Below, one piece after another: positions 7,422-14,998 of a stretch of DNA of 19,854 nt; position 1 is the stretch's first letter, and every line of letters begins with the position of its first letter. The stretch covers positions 1 to 19,854 of the forward strand of contig QWRL01000023.1 in assembly GCA_003670425.1 (NCBI GenBank), read 5' to 3'. The position numbers and the translations under genes are program-made. The notes under the pieces are model-generated. The model saw nothing but the letters and a program-made list of their open reading frames with translations, searched no databases and was not told the origin of the DNA. The DNA comes from Chloroflexota bacterium. Lineage in GTDB: Bacteria > Chloroflexota > Anaerolineae > Anaerolineales > UBA11657.

Positions 7422-7465
7422 TTTCGTCACATACTCATGAATGTGCACTGCCAACCGGTCACTTT

Positions 7466-8137
7466 ATGCGGACTTTATCTTTAAGCAAGCGCCAGCGCCG
7501 GTTTGTGGCGATCAGTGTGTGCTTGGTACTGCTATTTGCAGGCGGGTACGCGGTGCGGCGGCCGCTGCTCGCAAGCCCGGCGGTCTACCTGCGCATCGAG
7601 GATCCGCTGCGCCCCGCCGATCTGATTGCCGTAATGCCCAGTGATTGGCAAGGAGTGGACTATGGCATAGAGTTGTACAAAAAGGGTTACGCGCCGAAGT
7701 TGATGCTGATTGGCGGCTATCCCTTTAAATTGGTTGCACAGACTGGTGCATCCTTCCGCGTGGTCAAGATGGATTGGGAGCAGATAGCGCGGGGCATCGC
7801 TCTCCAAGCCGGTGTACCAGACTCTGCGATATTGACGCGTGGTGGCAGCAGCACTTATGAGCAGGCACGCCGGTTTGTTGAGCTGGCTCAGGCTAACCAC
7901 CTTACAACCGTGATTATTGTCACCGACGATGTGCATCCGCGGCGCATCAGCTGGTCGGTGGCCAAGTTTCCTGCCAGCGCACAACTTACTTTAATTTACA
8001 GCCCTGTGCCCGGCGATATCTATCTGCCACAGGAGCAATTTGAGGCAGATCAGTGGTGGGCAAGCGAGGACGGTGCGAAAGAAGTGTTCGCTGAATACGT
8101 GAAGCTGGGCTACTACCTCGCATTCGGCAGCCGCTGA
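7466..8137 (+). CDS. YdcF/SanA-like DUF218 membrane-anchored protein
   Basis: A 223-aa protein with an N-terminal signal-anchor (about 12-30, FVAISVCLVLLFAGGYAV) and a DUF218 domain facing outward. The core shows the family pattern: a first strand ADLIAVMPSD, GIELYKKGYAPKLMLIGG (the strand-turn at 78-84), GSSTYEQA (127-134, the usual S/T-x-x-E segment) and a second Rossmann strand TVIIVTDDVHPRR (148-160). DUF218 proteins such as SanA and ElyC in enterobacteria affect envelope integrity and the carrier lipid used for surface glycans; the biochemical activity is unsettled. Its neighbour 13 nt downstream is a GT4 glycosyltransferase, which fits an envelope-glycan role. The first Asp/Gly loop is less canonical than in YdcF (no VVLGG there), so it is a divergent member. 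Confidence 0.8.
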   Translation: MRTLSLSKRQRRFVAISVCLVLLFAGGYAVRRPLLASPAVYLRIEDPLRPADLIAVMPSDWQGVDYGIELYKKGYAPKLMLIGGYPFKLVAQTGASFRVVKMDWEQIARGIALQAGVPDSAILTRGGSSTYEQARRFVELAQANHLTTVIIVTDDVHPRRISWSVAKFPASAQLTLIYSPVPGDIYLPQEQFEADQWWASEDGAKEVFAEYVKLGYYLAFGSR

Positions 8138-8150
8138 GGCAGCCTGCGCA

Positions 8151-9266
8151 ATGCGGCTCGCAATCAACGGCTGGTTTCTGGAGCCAACTCACACCGGCTC
8201 GAGCCAGTACCTGCACGGGCTGCTGGCTCATCTGCCGGCGGCTGCACCCGGGCTTGACCTGCATGTAATTGCGCCCGCTGCACTCGGCGAGTTGCCGGCG
8301 CTGCCCGATGGTATCCAATTGCACTATGCCGGCAGCCGCGGCGGGCATCTGAGCAAGCTGCTGTTTGAGCAGCTTCTGTTTCCACGCGCGGCCCAGCGCC
8401 TTTGCGCCCGTGCGATGCACATTCCCTATTGGGCGCCACCGCTGCGCGCCGCGCTGCCCTTTGTACTCACAGTGCACGATCTGATTCCAATGCTTGTGCC
8501 CGCCGAACGCGGCGGCATACTGGCGCGGCTGTACACCGCACTGGCGGCTGCGGCCACACCGGGCGCGGCGCAGGTACTGGCGGACTCGCACAGCTCCGCG
8601 CGTGATATTCTGCGCCTGCTGCATGTGGCCGAACACAAACTGCACACGGTGCAGCTTGCGGCCGGCGTGCAGTTCACACCACAGCCGCAACCGAATGACG
8701 CTGCCGCGCGCGCGCGCTATGCACTGCCCGAAAGTTATGTGCTGTACCTCGGCGGCTTTCAACCGCGAAAGAATGTGGGCGCGCTGCTTTCCGCTTGGAC
8801 CTGGGCGCACGGCCCGGTGGGCGACCACTACCCGCTGGTGATTGCCGGGGCATTGCCCGCGCACTCCACGCTCCCGCAAGATGCGCAATCGTCCGGCGTT
8901 GCAGACAGTGTGCACTTCATTGGCGCGGTGCGCGAGCAAGACAAACCCGCCGTCTACCGGGGCGCTGCCTGCCTCGTGTACCCCTCGCTTTACGAAGGGT
9001 TTGGCCTGCCGCCGCTGGAAGCGATGGCCTGTGGTGTGCCTGTGATTACCAGCAACATCAGCTCACTCGGCGAAGTTGTGGCAGACGCTGCGTATCTGGT
9101 GGCAGACCCGCATGATGCCCGGCAACTCGGTGCCGCCATCATTTCATTGGTGGTGGATGGCAGCCTGGCAGATGACCTGCGCGCACGCGGCCTGAAACAG
9201 GCGGCACGCTTTAGCTGGCAGCGCACCGCGACTGAAACTGCGCGTGTCTACAACTTGTGCGTTTAG
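8151..9266 (+). CDS. GT4-family glycosyltransferase
   Basis: A 371-aa GT-B glycosyltransferase. The N-terminal acceptor-side domain (about 1-175) contains the glycine turn HTGSSQY and FVLTVHDLIPML, typical of mannosyl/rhamnosyl transferases of the WbaZ/MtfB kind. The C-terminal nucleotide-sugar domain starts at YVLYLGGFQPRKN (196-208) and holds the E(x7)E motif in PSLYEGFGLPPLEAMACG (E282, E290), then VPVITSNISSLGEV. There is no transmembrane segment, so it is likely a cytoplasmic or peripheral enzyme building a cell-surface polysaccharide or glycolipid. It is cotranscribed with the DUF218 gene upstream. Sugar donor and acceptor cannot be read from the sequence. Length and motifs are complete. 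Confidence 0.93.
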   Translation: MRLAINGWFLEPTHTGSSQYLHGLLAHLPAAAPGLDLHVIAPAALGELPALPDGIQLHYAGSRGGHLSKLLFEQLLFPRAAQRLCARAMHIPYWAPPLRAALPFVLTVHDLIPMLVPAERGGILARLYTALAAAATPGAAQVLADSHSSARDILRLLHVAEHKLHTVQLAAGVQFTPQPQPNDAAARARYALPESYVLYLGGFQPRKNVGALLSAWTWAHGPVGDHYPLVIAGALPAHSTLPQDAQSSGVADSVHFIGAVREQDKPAVYRGAACLVYPSLYEGFGLPPLEAMACGVPVITSNISSLGEVVADAAYLVADPHDARQLGAAIISLVVDGSLADDLRARGLKQAARFSWQRTATETARVYNLCV

Positions 9267-9362
9267 TGCGTTCAAAAGCGCAGGCGCGCCACCCTAAATA
9301 ATCGCTGCTATGCTCACTTCTATCCGGCCGCGGTTGGGCAGTGGGGACCGTATGTTCCTGGG

Positions 9363-9390
9363 TTGGTGTTCGCACAAGCCGCGCTATACT
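9363..9390 (+). promoter_or_regulatory. promoter of the DNA methyltransferase gene
   Basis: TTGGTG (9363-9368) is followed by a 16-nt spacer and TATACT (9385-9390, 5 of 6). The predicted start near 9397 leaves a leader of about 6 nt before ATG 9403, too short for a Shine-Dalgarno site. It sits in the 136-nt gap after the GT4 gene, so the methyltransferase pair forms its own unit. Confidence 0.45.
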
Positions 9391-9402
9391 GCCTAGCGTT
9401 TT

Positions 9403-10293
9403 ATGCCCGGTACACACCTTTCAACTTCCAACACGGTGCTGCACGGCGACAATCTGCAGGTGTTGCAGCAGCTGCCGTCCGCTTGTGTGCAGTTGATTTA
9501 CATTGACCCGCCGTTTAACACCGGCAAGCTGCAGCAGCGCACACAGCTGCGCACCCGGCGCAGTGCCAATGGCGACCGCACGGGCTTCCAAGGCCGGCGC
9601 TATGAAACTGTGAGCGTGGGAACTCAGGCGTTTGGCGATGTCTTTGACGACTTTCTGGCGTTCTTGGAGCCGCGCCTGCGCGAGGCGCACCGTGTGCTGG
9701 CGCCCGCCGGAACACTCTACTTTCACATTGACTACCGCGAGGTGCACTACTGCAAAGTGCTGCTGGACCAAATCTTCGGGCGCAGCAACTTCCTGAACGA
9801 AATCATCTGGGCGTACGACTATGGAGCGCGCGCCACCAAGCGCTGGCCGGCAAAGCACGACAACATTCTGATGTATGTAAAAGACGCCAAGCGCTACCAC
9901 TTTGACACGGCAGCGGTGGCGCGCATTGCGTACATGGCGCCCGCACTGGTGGGCCCCGAAAAAGCTGCGCGCGGCAAACTGCCCACCGATACATGGTGGC
10001 ACACGATTGTGAGCCCAACCGGCAAGGAAAAAACCGGCTATCCCACACAGAAGCCGCTGGGTGTTTTACGGCGCATTCTGCAGGCTTCATCACGCCCCGG
10101 GGATTTGGTGCTGGACTTTTTTGCCGGCAGCGGCACCACGGGGGCAGCCGCCCTCGAGCTGGGCCGCAGCTTTCTTTTGGTGGACAGCAATCCGCAGGCG
10201 CTGCGTGTGATGCGCAAACGCTTTGCAAATCAAGCGGTCACATTTTTACGCGCCAGCAGCTGGTGCTCCAAAACAGCGCGGCACACAGCATGA
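9403..10293 (+). CDS. solitary beta-class DNA methyltransferase (N6-adenine or N4-cytosine)
   Basis: Predicted to transfer a methyl group from S-adenosylmethionine to an amino group of adenine or cytosine in DNA. Motif order is beta-class: catalytic motif IV DPPFNTG (35-41) comes first and the AdoMet-binding motif I DFFAGSGTTG (238-247) is near the C-terminus, preceded by the motif X-like TGYPTQKPLGVL (211-222). Between them lie a basic, Arg-rich segment (about 43-68), a DYREVHYCKVLLD stretch (110-122) and EIIWAYDYGARATKRWPAKH (133-152), probably the target-recognition region. The 296 aa make a compact, complete enzyme. No restriction endonuclease or specificity subunit is nearby, so it is an orphan methylase with a likely regulatory or epigenetic role. 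The next gene overlaps by ATGA. The choice between adenine and cytosine cannot be made from DPPF alone. The last 20 residues have no evident domain. Confidence 0.9.
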   Translation: MPGTHLSTSNTVLHGDNLQVLQQLPSACVQLIYIDPPFNTGKLQQRTQLRTRRSANGDRTGFQGRRYETVSVGTQAFGDVFDDFLAFLEPRLREAHRVLAPAGTLYFHIDYREVHYCKVLLDQIFGRSNFLNEIIWAYDYGARATKRWPAKHDNILMYVKDAKRYHFDTAAVARIAYMAPALVGPEKAARGKLPTDTWWHTIVSPTGKEKTGYPTQKPLGVLRRILQASSRPGDLVLDFFAGSGTTGAAALELGRSFLLVDSNPQALRVMRKRFANQAVTFLRASSWCSKTARHTA

Positions 10294-10730
10294 GCCGCCT
10301 CATCAAGCATGAGTCTGCGGGCAAGCTGCGCACGCAACTATGCAAGGCGGCGGGCCTGACACTGCGTGAGTTGGCAGCTAAAACTCAGGTGGATGATGCG
10401 ACGCGCGACATGGCGGCGTTCGTTGCGCTGTGCCTGCGCGAGATTGACGCCACAATCAATGAGAGCGTTGTGGCGTGGGAGAAGCGCGATTATTGGGTGA
10501 AGGCGGACCGCTTTCGGTTGGAGTGGCAGTGGGCCGGGCACCTCAGCGCCGTGCTAACGCGCGCGCTGCTGGAAAATAATACTGAACTGCTGCGGGAACA
10601 GCTGCTAAAGATTGGTGCGCGACTGCAAGCTATAAAGCTTCCGCAGCGCAACACCGGCGGGGAGCCGTGGCACGGCGCGCTGCAGCGCCTGCGCGATACG
10701 GCCGGCAGCGCGCGCGCCGCCGCAAATTAA
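10290..10730 (+). CDS. 146-aa protein of unknown function coupled to the DNA methyltransferase
   Basis: I do not recognise this family with confidence. The start at ATG 10290 overlaps the methyltransferase stop (ATGA). The frame extends upstream, but that part is a shadow of the methylase. The protein is mostly helical, charged and without cysteine clusters or membrane segments. The N-terminus is basic (MSRLIKHESAGKLRTQLCKA); the middle holds TRDMAAFVALCLREIDATIN and a Trp-rich patch AWEKRDYWVKADRFRLEWQW; the C-terminus has RALLENNTELLREQLLKI. It could be a helical bundle that binds protein or nucleic acid. The tight coupling suggests it works with the methylase, for example as a partner or modulator, but this is inference. 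Its stop (TAA 10728-10730) overlaps the stop of the opposing PPDK-N gene. Confidence 0.75.
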   Translation: MSRLIKHESAGKLRTQLCKAAGLTLRELAAKTQVDDATRDMAAFVALCLREIDATINESVVAWEKRDYWVKADRFRLEWQWAGHLSAVLTRALLENNTELLREQLLKIGARLQAIKLPQRNTGGEPWHGALQRLRDTAGSARAAAN

Positions 10731-13057
10731 TCTACGGGGTCAGCGCGAAAGTAACCCAGCGCCTGCTCTTCCTCGGCATCCATTGTGACGGTCAGTGTTT
10801 GGCCACTGGCCAGCGCTTGCAGGTCAATCACGCGCACGCATTGTGCAAATTCGGCGTCTTGCGGGCTGAGGCTGGCCAGCAAGTTGGGGGCAGCCAGCAG
10901 GCGCTGCTCGTCAAACCAGCCGCCGGGCTCATCCGGAAACACCGCCAGTGGAAAAATCCGCGCTTCAACCAGATCCAAAAAGAAATGCGTGCCATGCGAA
11001 GCCTCTGGCTTGCTGCGCCCGCCGGGCACGCTGCGCACAATCTCAATCAACATGCGCGTATTAAAAACATCCGCGTAGGTGGCTTTGACGCCCAAGTCCG
11101 GATTGCTGCTGCCCCACCGGTTGGGGCCAATTAACACAAACTGGCAGCCTTCAAGCGCCTGGTTAACGCGCCCCACCACGCGCGCAACCGCCAGCTCCCG
11201 CCCGGCCGCGCCGAGCGCGCCATACTCGCCAAGCGGCACAAACACCGCGTGCGCAATCTCCGCCACTTCGCCGCCTGTCACCATGCCGCGCGTCGCAAAC
11301 AGCCGGTCTTGCGCGGGCACATCCGGCGGGATGCTGCCGCCTTGTTCCTCGCTGCGCACACTTTGCGGCCGGCATTGCACCAGGCAAAGCTCCACGTCCG
11401 CATTGCTGCGCGCCGCCCCGATGCGCGCCGTGAACTCCACATCCACCGGGCGCCCATATTCGCTCGCCAGGCTGTGCAGTACCTGCTTGAGGCGCGGCAC
11501 CAGCTGTGTATCTTTGAGAAGTGAATCAAATGTAAGCACAAGACTTGCGGGGTTTATTGTTGGGCTGTTCATAAAGAGCGGCTGCATGTAGCCATCCTTC
11601 TCTTCGGAAACAAGCTGCCGGACCCAAGGCAGATCCCCGCGCAGCACCGCCGCCAGCGGGTGCGTCTCCAATGCATTCGTGGCCAGGTTCAGCAGATCCA
11701 CCTGATGCTGTGAGTAGTGCCGGATGGCGCCCGCATCGGCTTCCGGGCGCAGCAGCGGATGGCTGAGCGCCACAAGGCGCGTGTAATCATCCGTGCGCTC
11801 CACCGCGCGCGTGCCCAGCCCAAACACCAGCCGCGCCAGGCCGTCTTCGCGCCGAATGCGCTGCGTCCAGCGGAACGGGTTGCGCCCAAAAGCCACACCC
11901 GCCAGCGGCGGATAGAAATAATCGCCGTGGCGCTCGCCTTCCACCACTTGCAGCAAAATTGCCATGCGCTCGTCATAATCCACGAGGCCCATGCGCTGCC
12001 GGTAAATCAGTGCGTCCGGGCTGTATACACTGGCATACACCTGCGAGATGCTCCACGTGAGGCGCTCCAGATTTTCCTCTGTGCCACCCTGATTGGGGCA
12101 GAAGAAGCTGTCATATTTGCCGGCAAATGCAGTGCCCGCCGAGTCTTCCAGCAAACTGGAGGAGCGCACTACAAGCGGCGTGCGCCCAATTTCGTCCAGC
12201 AGCAAGCGCAACTCATCGCGCACATGCTCTGGCATCTGCCCCGCTGCAAAGCCCTGCTGGATGGCCGGGTACTCTTCGCGAATTTGCGTGAGTGTTTTGT
12301 ACTTCTGGTTGGTGACGTACATCAAGCCGTTGCTGCGCTTGAAGTCGTGAAAAACATCCGTGCCCACAAAATATGAAACCGGGATGGAGACGTGGCTGCC
12401 AATTGCGGGCTCAGCCTGCAGAATCTTCCACGCCAGCAGCATGCCGGCCGCCTTGCCGCCGATCTTGCCGCGCCCAAAGCGGCGCTTGCGAATGCCCTGC
12501 AAATCTTCAATGGTGAGCCATTGCTTGGCCACCCCCACAAAGTCCAGCCGGTCACTGATGATGGCTTTGATGATGACAACGATAATTTCTTCAAGGTGGT
12601 GCGCCACGCGCTGCTGCTGCTCCGGCGCCATCTTTTCAATCTGCTCGCCATCGCGGAAGAGCACGTCTATGGGCGCAGCCTCCGGCGTGTAAGAAAAGCT
12701 CACCTTGGGCGCAAACCCCGTGCGCTCTTGGATCAGGCCGGCCACAATCTCGTCAAACAACTCATCCTGCAGGTTGTAGGCAAAGTAAAAATCTGTGATC
12801 TGGTCGCGCACATGTTCTTTGCGCTCTTCCCACACATCCGGCAGCTCCTCGGCCTCGGGATCCAGTATGCCCTCCAGGCGCTGCGATGCGATGGCGCGCT
12901 CGCGCACTTCGCTCTCCAGTGTGGCAGCGCTCACAATGCCGCGCTGCTGCAGCTCTGCGCGCATGCGCTCGCGGATGATGCGGGCCAGCATCGGGTACTG
13001 CCGGATCTTCAAATACAGCGAGAAGATCTTGGGCAGATTGGCAGCTTCAAATGACAT
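10727..13057 (-). CDS. PEP/pyruvate-binding (PPDK N-terminal) domain protein without phosphohistidine domain
   Basis: A 776-aa cytoplasmic protein and the last gene of the minus-strand operon. The N-terminal 190 aa are helical, charged and of unknown function. An ATP-grasp-like PPDK_N/PEP-synthase domain follows: GKIGGKAAGM (197-206) and the signature VVRSSSLLEDSAGTAFAGKY (296-315), continuing to about 580 with VDVEFTARIG and LVQCRPQSVR, the usual end of this domain. The C-terminal part has GPNRWGSSNPDLGV (644-657) and SHGTHFFLDL (688-697). The swivelling domain with its TSH-type catalytic histidine, and the PEP-binding barrel of true PEP synthase or PPDK, are not visible, so it is unlikely to make PEP from pyruvate by the classical route. 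It may phosphorylate or bind another partner. The ATG is 25 nt downstream of the PGI/PMI stop. No Shine-Dalgarno is seen. Confidence 0.85.
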   Translation of the reverse strand: MSFEAANLPKIFSLYLKIRQYPMLARIIRERMRAELQQRGIVSAATLESEVRERAIASQRLEGILDPEAEELPDVWEERKEHVRDQITDFYFAYNLQDELFDEIVAGLIQERTGFAPKVSFSYTPEAAPIDVLFRDGEQIEKMAPEQQQRVAHHLEEIIVVIIKAIISDRLDFVGVAKQWLTIEDLQGIRKRRFGRGKIGGKAAGMLLAWKILQAEPAIGSHVSIPVSYFVGTDVFHDFKRSNGLMYVTNQKYKTLTQIREEYPAIQQGFAAGQMPEHVRDELRLLLDEIGRTPLVVRSSSLLEDSAGTAFAGKYDSFFCPNQGGTEENLERLTWSISQVYASVYSPDALIYRQRMGLVDYDERMAILLQVVEGERHGDYFYPPLAGVAFGRNPFRWTQRIRREDGLARLVFGLGTRAVERTDDYTRLVALSHPLLRPEADAGAIRHYSQHQVDLLNLATNALETHPLAAVLRGDLPWVRQLVSEEKDGYMQPLFMNSPTINPASLVLTFDSLLKDTQLVPRLKQVLHSLASEYGRPVDVEFTARIGAARSNADVELCLVQCRPQSVRSEEQGGSIPPDVPAQDRLFATRGMVTGGEVAEIAHAVFVPLGEYGALGAAGRELAVARVVGRVNQALEGCQFVLIGPNRWGSSNPDLGVKATYADVFNTRMLIEIVRSVPGGRSKPEASHGTHFFLDLVEARIFPLAVFPDEPGGWFDEQRLLAAPNLLASLSPQDAEFAQCVRVIDLQALASGQTLTVTMDAEEEQALGYFRADPVD

Positions 13058-13082
13058 GGTGATGGGCTGCGCGGCCCGCGGG

Positions 13083-14138
13083 TTATGTCTGGGCCATATG
13101 CGCCTTTAGGCGCAGCAGCACTTCAATCGGTGTGGGGTCAACTCCATTTGCAATTGCCAGATAGTAGCTAACGTAGTCGCCATAGTGCAGCACGGAGAGC
13201 ATTTGCGCCAGGCGCCCGCGGCCCACCGCTGCCACCGCGTCGCAGTTGTAGCCGCTCTGCATAAAGTGTGCGTGCGTCCATTGCATGCGCGCGGCGTTGC
13301 GCGGGTGGTACAGGCCGGAGTTCAGGAACAGCACAAAGCTGCGCGTGATGAGCGCCTCGGGGCGCTCGATGCCGGCAATGGCGTTGTGGTTCATTTCTGG
13401 CAGCTCGTCGGTTTGTGCCGACGCCTTGGAGTTCTCGGCAATCTGGCCGCGCCAGCGGCGCGCCACCGCCGTCAGTGGCTCGGCCGCAAACAGCAGCACC
13501 TTGCGGTCAACCATTTGCCCGGCCAGACGCTTGGCCGGATTGGCAGCCGCCGGCGACTCGCGGCGCAAGGCCGGCTGCTGAGCCAGCAGCACTGCAAGTG
13601 CTTCTTCTACCAGCGCACTTGGGTCAGGTATCAACCCGAGGCGTGCCAGCAGCCCGAGCGGCAGCATCAGCGCATAGCCCAGCGCGGCGCGCGGCTGGCT
13701 GGCATATTCAAACGGCCAGTATGTGCAACCGGTTTGTGCCGCGCGCTGTGCAAGCCGGCCACCGGTGGAAATGACAATCAATTTTGCACCGCACGCATGC
13801 GCGGCTTCAAATGCGGCCAGCGTCTCTTCTGTGTTGCCGGAGTGCGATGCGCACACCACCAAACTGTTGGGGCCAACGAAGGCGGGCAGCTGGTAATCCC
13901 GCACGGAGATGATGGGCAGAGTGCACTGCTCTGCAACCAGCGCCTGCAGCAGCGCCCCGCCAATGGCCGAGCCGCCCATGCCGCAAATGACAATATTTTG
14001 CACGCCGGTAACTGCGGGCAGCGGCAGGCGCTGCGCCAGCTGCCACGCCGCCTGCAGCTGCTGCGGCAAGCCGTCAATATGCGCAGCCATGCCCTGTGCA
14101 TCAAGGGCCGCGGCTGCTTGCAGGTCGTCCAGATTCAT
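13083..14138 (-). CDS. bifunctional phosphoglucose/phosphomannose isomerase
   Basis: A SIS-fold sugar-phosphate isomerase that interconverts fructose-6-P with glucose-6-P and mannose-6-P, known from archaea and several bacterial phyla. From ATG 14138 it has 351 aa, normal for the family. Motifs: ICGMGGSAIGG (51-61), the first phosphosugar site; ASHSGNTEETLAAF (97-110), the second; RWRGQIAENSK (228-238); ELPEMNHNAI (245-254), which carries the catalytic Glu and His of the family; and YYLAIANGVDPTPI near the C-terminus. The open frame runs 55 codons further upstream, into the end of rsmI, and I reject that extension. It is 26 nt downstream of rsmI and 25 nt upstream of the PPDK-N gene, so it is part of one operon. 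It can feed both glycolysis and GDP-mannose-type sugar synthesis, which suits the glycosyltransferases in this window. Confidence 0.93.
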   Translation of the reverse strand: MNLDDLQAAAALDAQGMAAHIDGLPQQLQAAWQLAQRLPLPAVTGVQNIVICGMGGSAIGGALLQALVAEQCTLPIISVRDYQLPAFVGPNSLVVCASHSGNTEETLAAFEAAHACGAKLIVISTGGRLAQRAAQTGCTYWPFEYASQPRAALGYALMLPLGLLARLGLIPDPSALVEEALAVLLAQQPALRRESPAAANPAKRLAGQMVDRKVLLFAAEPLTAVARRWRGQIAENSKASAQTDELPEMNHNAIAGIERPEALITRSFVLFLNSGLYHPRNAARMQWTHAHFMQSGYNCDAVAAVGRGRLAQMLSVLHYGDYVSYYLAIANGVDPTPIEVLLRLKAHMAQT

Positions 14139-14164
14139 GGGTAGATTGTGCGCTGTGTTGTTGG

Positions 14165-14980
14165 CTACTTGCGTTCCAGCAGCTGGTACACCGCGCGTCG
14201 CGTCCAGCCGCTGTCTGCCGCTACAAGTTTTGCAGCGGACGCAGCGGACAAGCCAGATTGTAACGCCTCTTGCAGCGCAGCCTGAACACGCGCCTGCGTC
14301 CATTCAGCCGCAGCGGGCGCCCCGCCAATCACCAGTGTCACCTCGCCCCGCGGTTCAAATTCCAAAAAGTGCGCGTGGGCTGTTTGCGCTGTGCCGCGCA
14401 CAATCTCCTCGTGCAGCTTGGTAAGCTCGCGCGCTACAGCCAGCTGCCGCTCGCCAAACAGCTGCGCAATATCCTGCAGTGTGGCCAGCAGGCGGTGCGG
14501 CGCTTCAAACACCACAACGGTGCGCACCTCGGTGGCCAGCTGTGCCAGCACGCTGCGGCGCTCGGCAGCCTTGCGCGGCAGAAAGCCCGCAAACACAAAG
14601 GCGTCACAGGGCAGGCCGGAAGCCACCAGCGCGGCCGTCACAGCTGACGGGCCCGGCACCGGCACCACACGATGGCCGGCGCCAATGGCGGCGCGCACCA
14701 GCTCGTAGCCGGGATCAGACACGCCGGGCGTGCCGCCATCTGACACCAGCGCAACATCGCCGGTGCGCAATGCCTGCAGCATGGCCGGCAGTTTGCCGCT
14801 TTTGTTGTGGTCGTAATAACTTGTAAGGGGTGTGTGCAGTCCCAAATGCGAAAGCAACTGCCGCGAGCGGCGCGTGTCCTCAGCTGCCACCAGCGCCACT
14901 TCGCCCAGCAGGCGGGCGGCCCGCGGGCTCAGGTCTTCAAGGTTGCCAATGGGTGTGGCAATCAGATACAGGCATCCCAT
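14165..14980 (-). CDS. rsmI: 16S rRNA (cytidine1402-2'-O)-methyltransferase
   Basis: This enzyme 2'-O-methylates C1402 of 16S rRNA at the ribosomal P site, working with RsmH. The 271 aa carry the tetrapyrrole-methylase-like fold and all expected signatures: LYLIATPIGNLEDLSPRA (4-21), AAEDTRRSRQLL (32-43), ALVSDGGTPGVSDPGYELV (77-95), VPVPGPSAVTAALVASGLP (106-124), FAGFLPRK (130-137), FEAPHRLLATL (158-168) and ELTKLHEEIVRG (185-196). SDGGTP has Gly where many family members have Ala, a mild change. It is the third gene of the minus-strand operon, 18 nt after the membrane-anchored protein gene. Start ATG 14980 gives the standard N-terminus. The C-terminal helix-turn domain (about 225-271) is also present. 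Confidence 0.96.
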   Translation of the reverse strand: MGCLYLIATPIGNLEDLSPRAARLLGEVALVAAEDTRRSRQLLSHLGLHTPLTSYYDHNKSGKLPAMLQALRTGDVALVSDGGTPGVSDPGYELVRAAIGAGHRVVPVPGPSAVTAALVASGLPCDAFVFAGFLPRKAAERRSVLAQLATEVRTVVVFEAPHRLLATLQDIAQLFGERQLAVARELTKLHEEIVRGTAQTAHAHFLEFEPRGEVTLVIGGAPAAAEWTQARVQAALQEALQSGLSAASAAKLVAADSGWTRRAVYQLLERK

Positions 14981-14998
14981 TGCCGTTGCGGCCGGCCG

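Noticed and set aside
7986..8939. 317-codon minus-strand frame
   Set aside because: Antisense to the end of the DUF218 gene and the GT4 gene, both supported by family motifs.
9993..10289. N-terminal extension of the 146-aa gene
   Set aside because: It overlaps the conserved C-terminal half of the methyltransferase, including motif I. The ATGA at 10290 is the natural start.
13185..14144. 319-codon plus-strand frame
   Set aside because: Exact antisense of the PGI/PMI gene, rich in Gln, His and Arg, with no recognisable domain.
14139..14303. N-terminal extension of PGI/PMI
   Set aside because: It runs into rsmI, is Cys/Arg-rich, and makes the protein longer than the family.
14345..14365. T-loop-like GGTTCAAATTCC suggesting a tRNA
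   Set aside because: It is inside the rsmI coding sequence, with no acceptor or anticodon stems around it.
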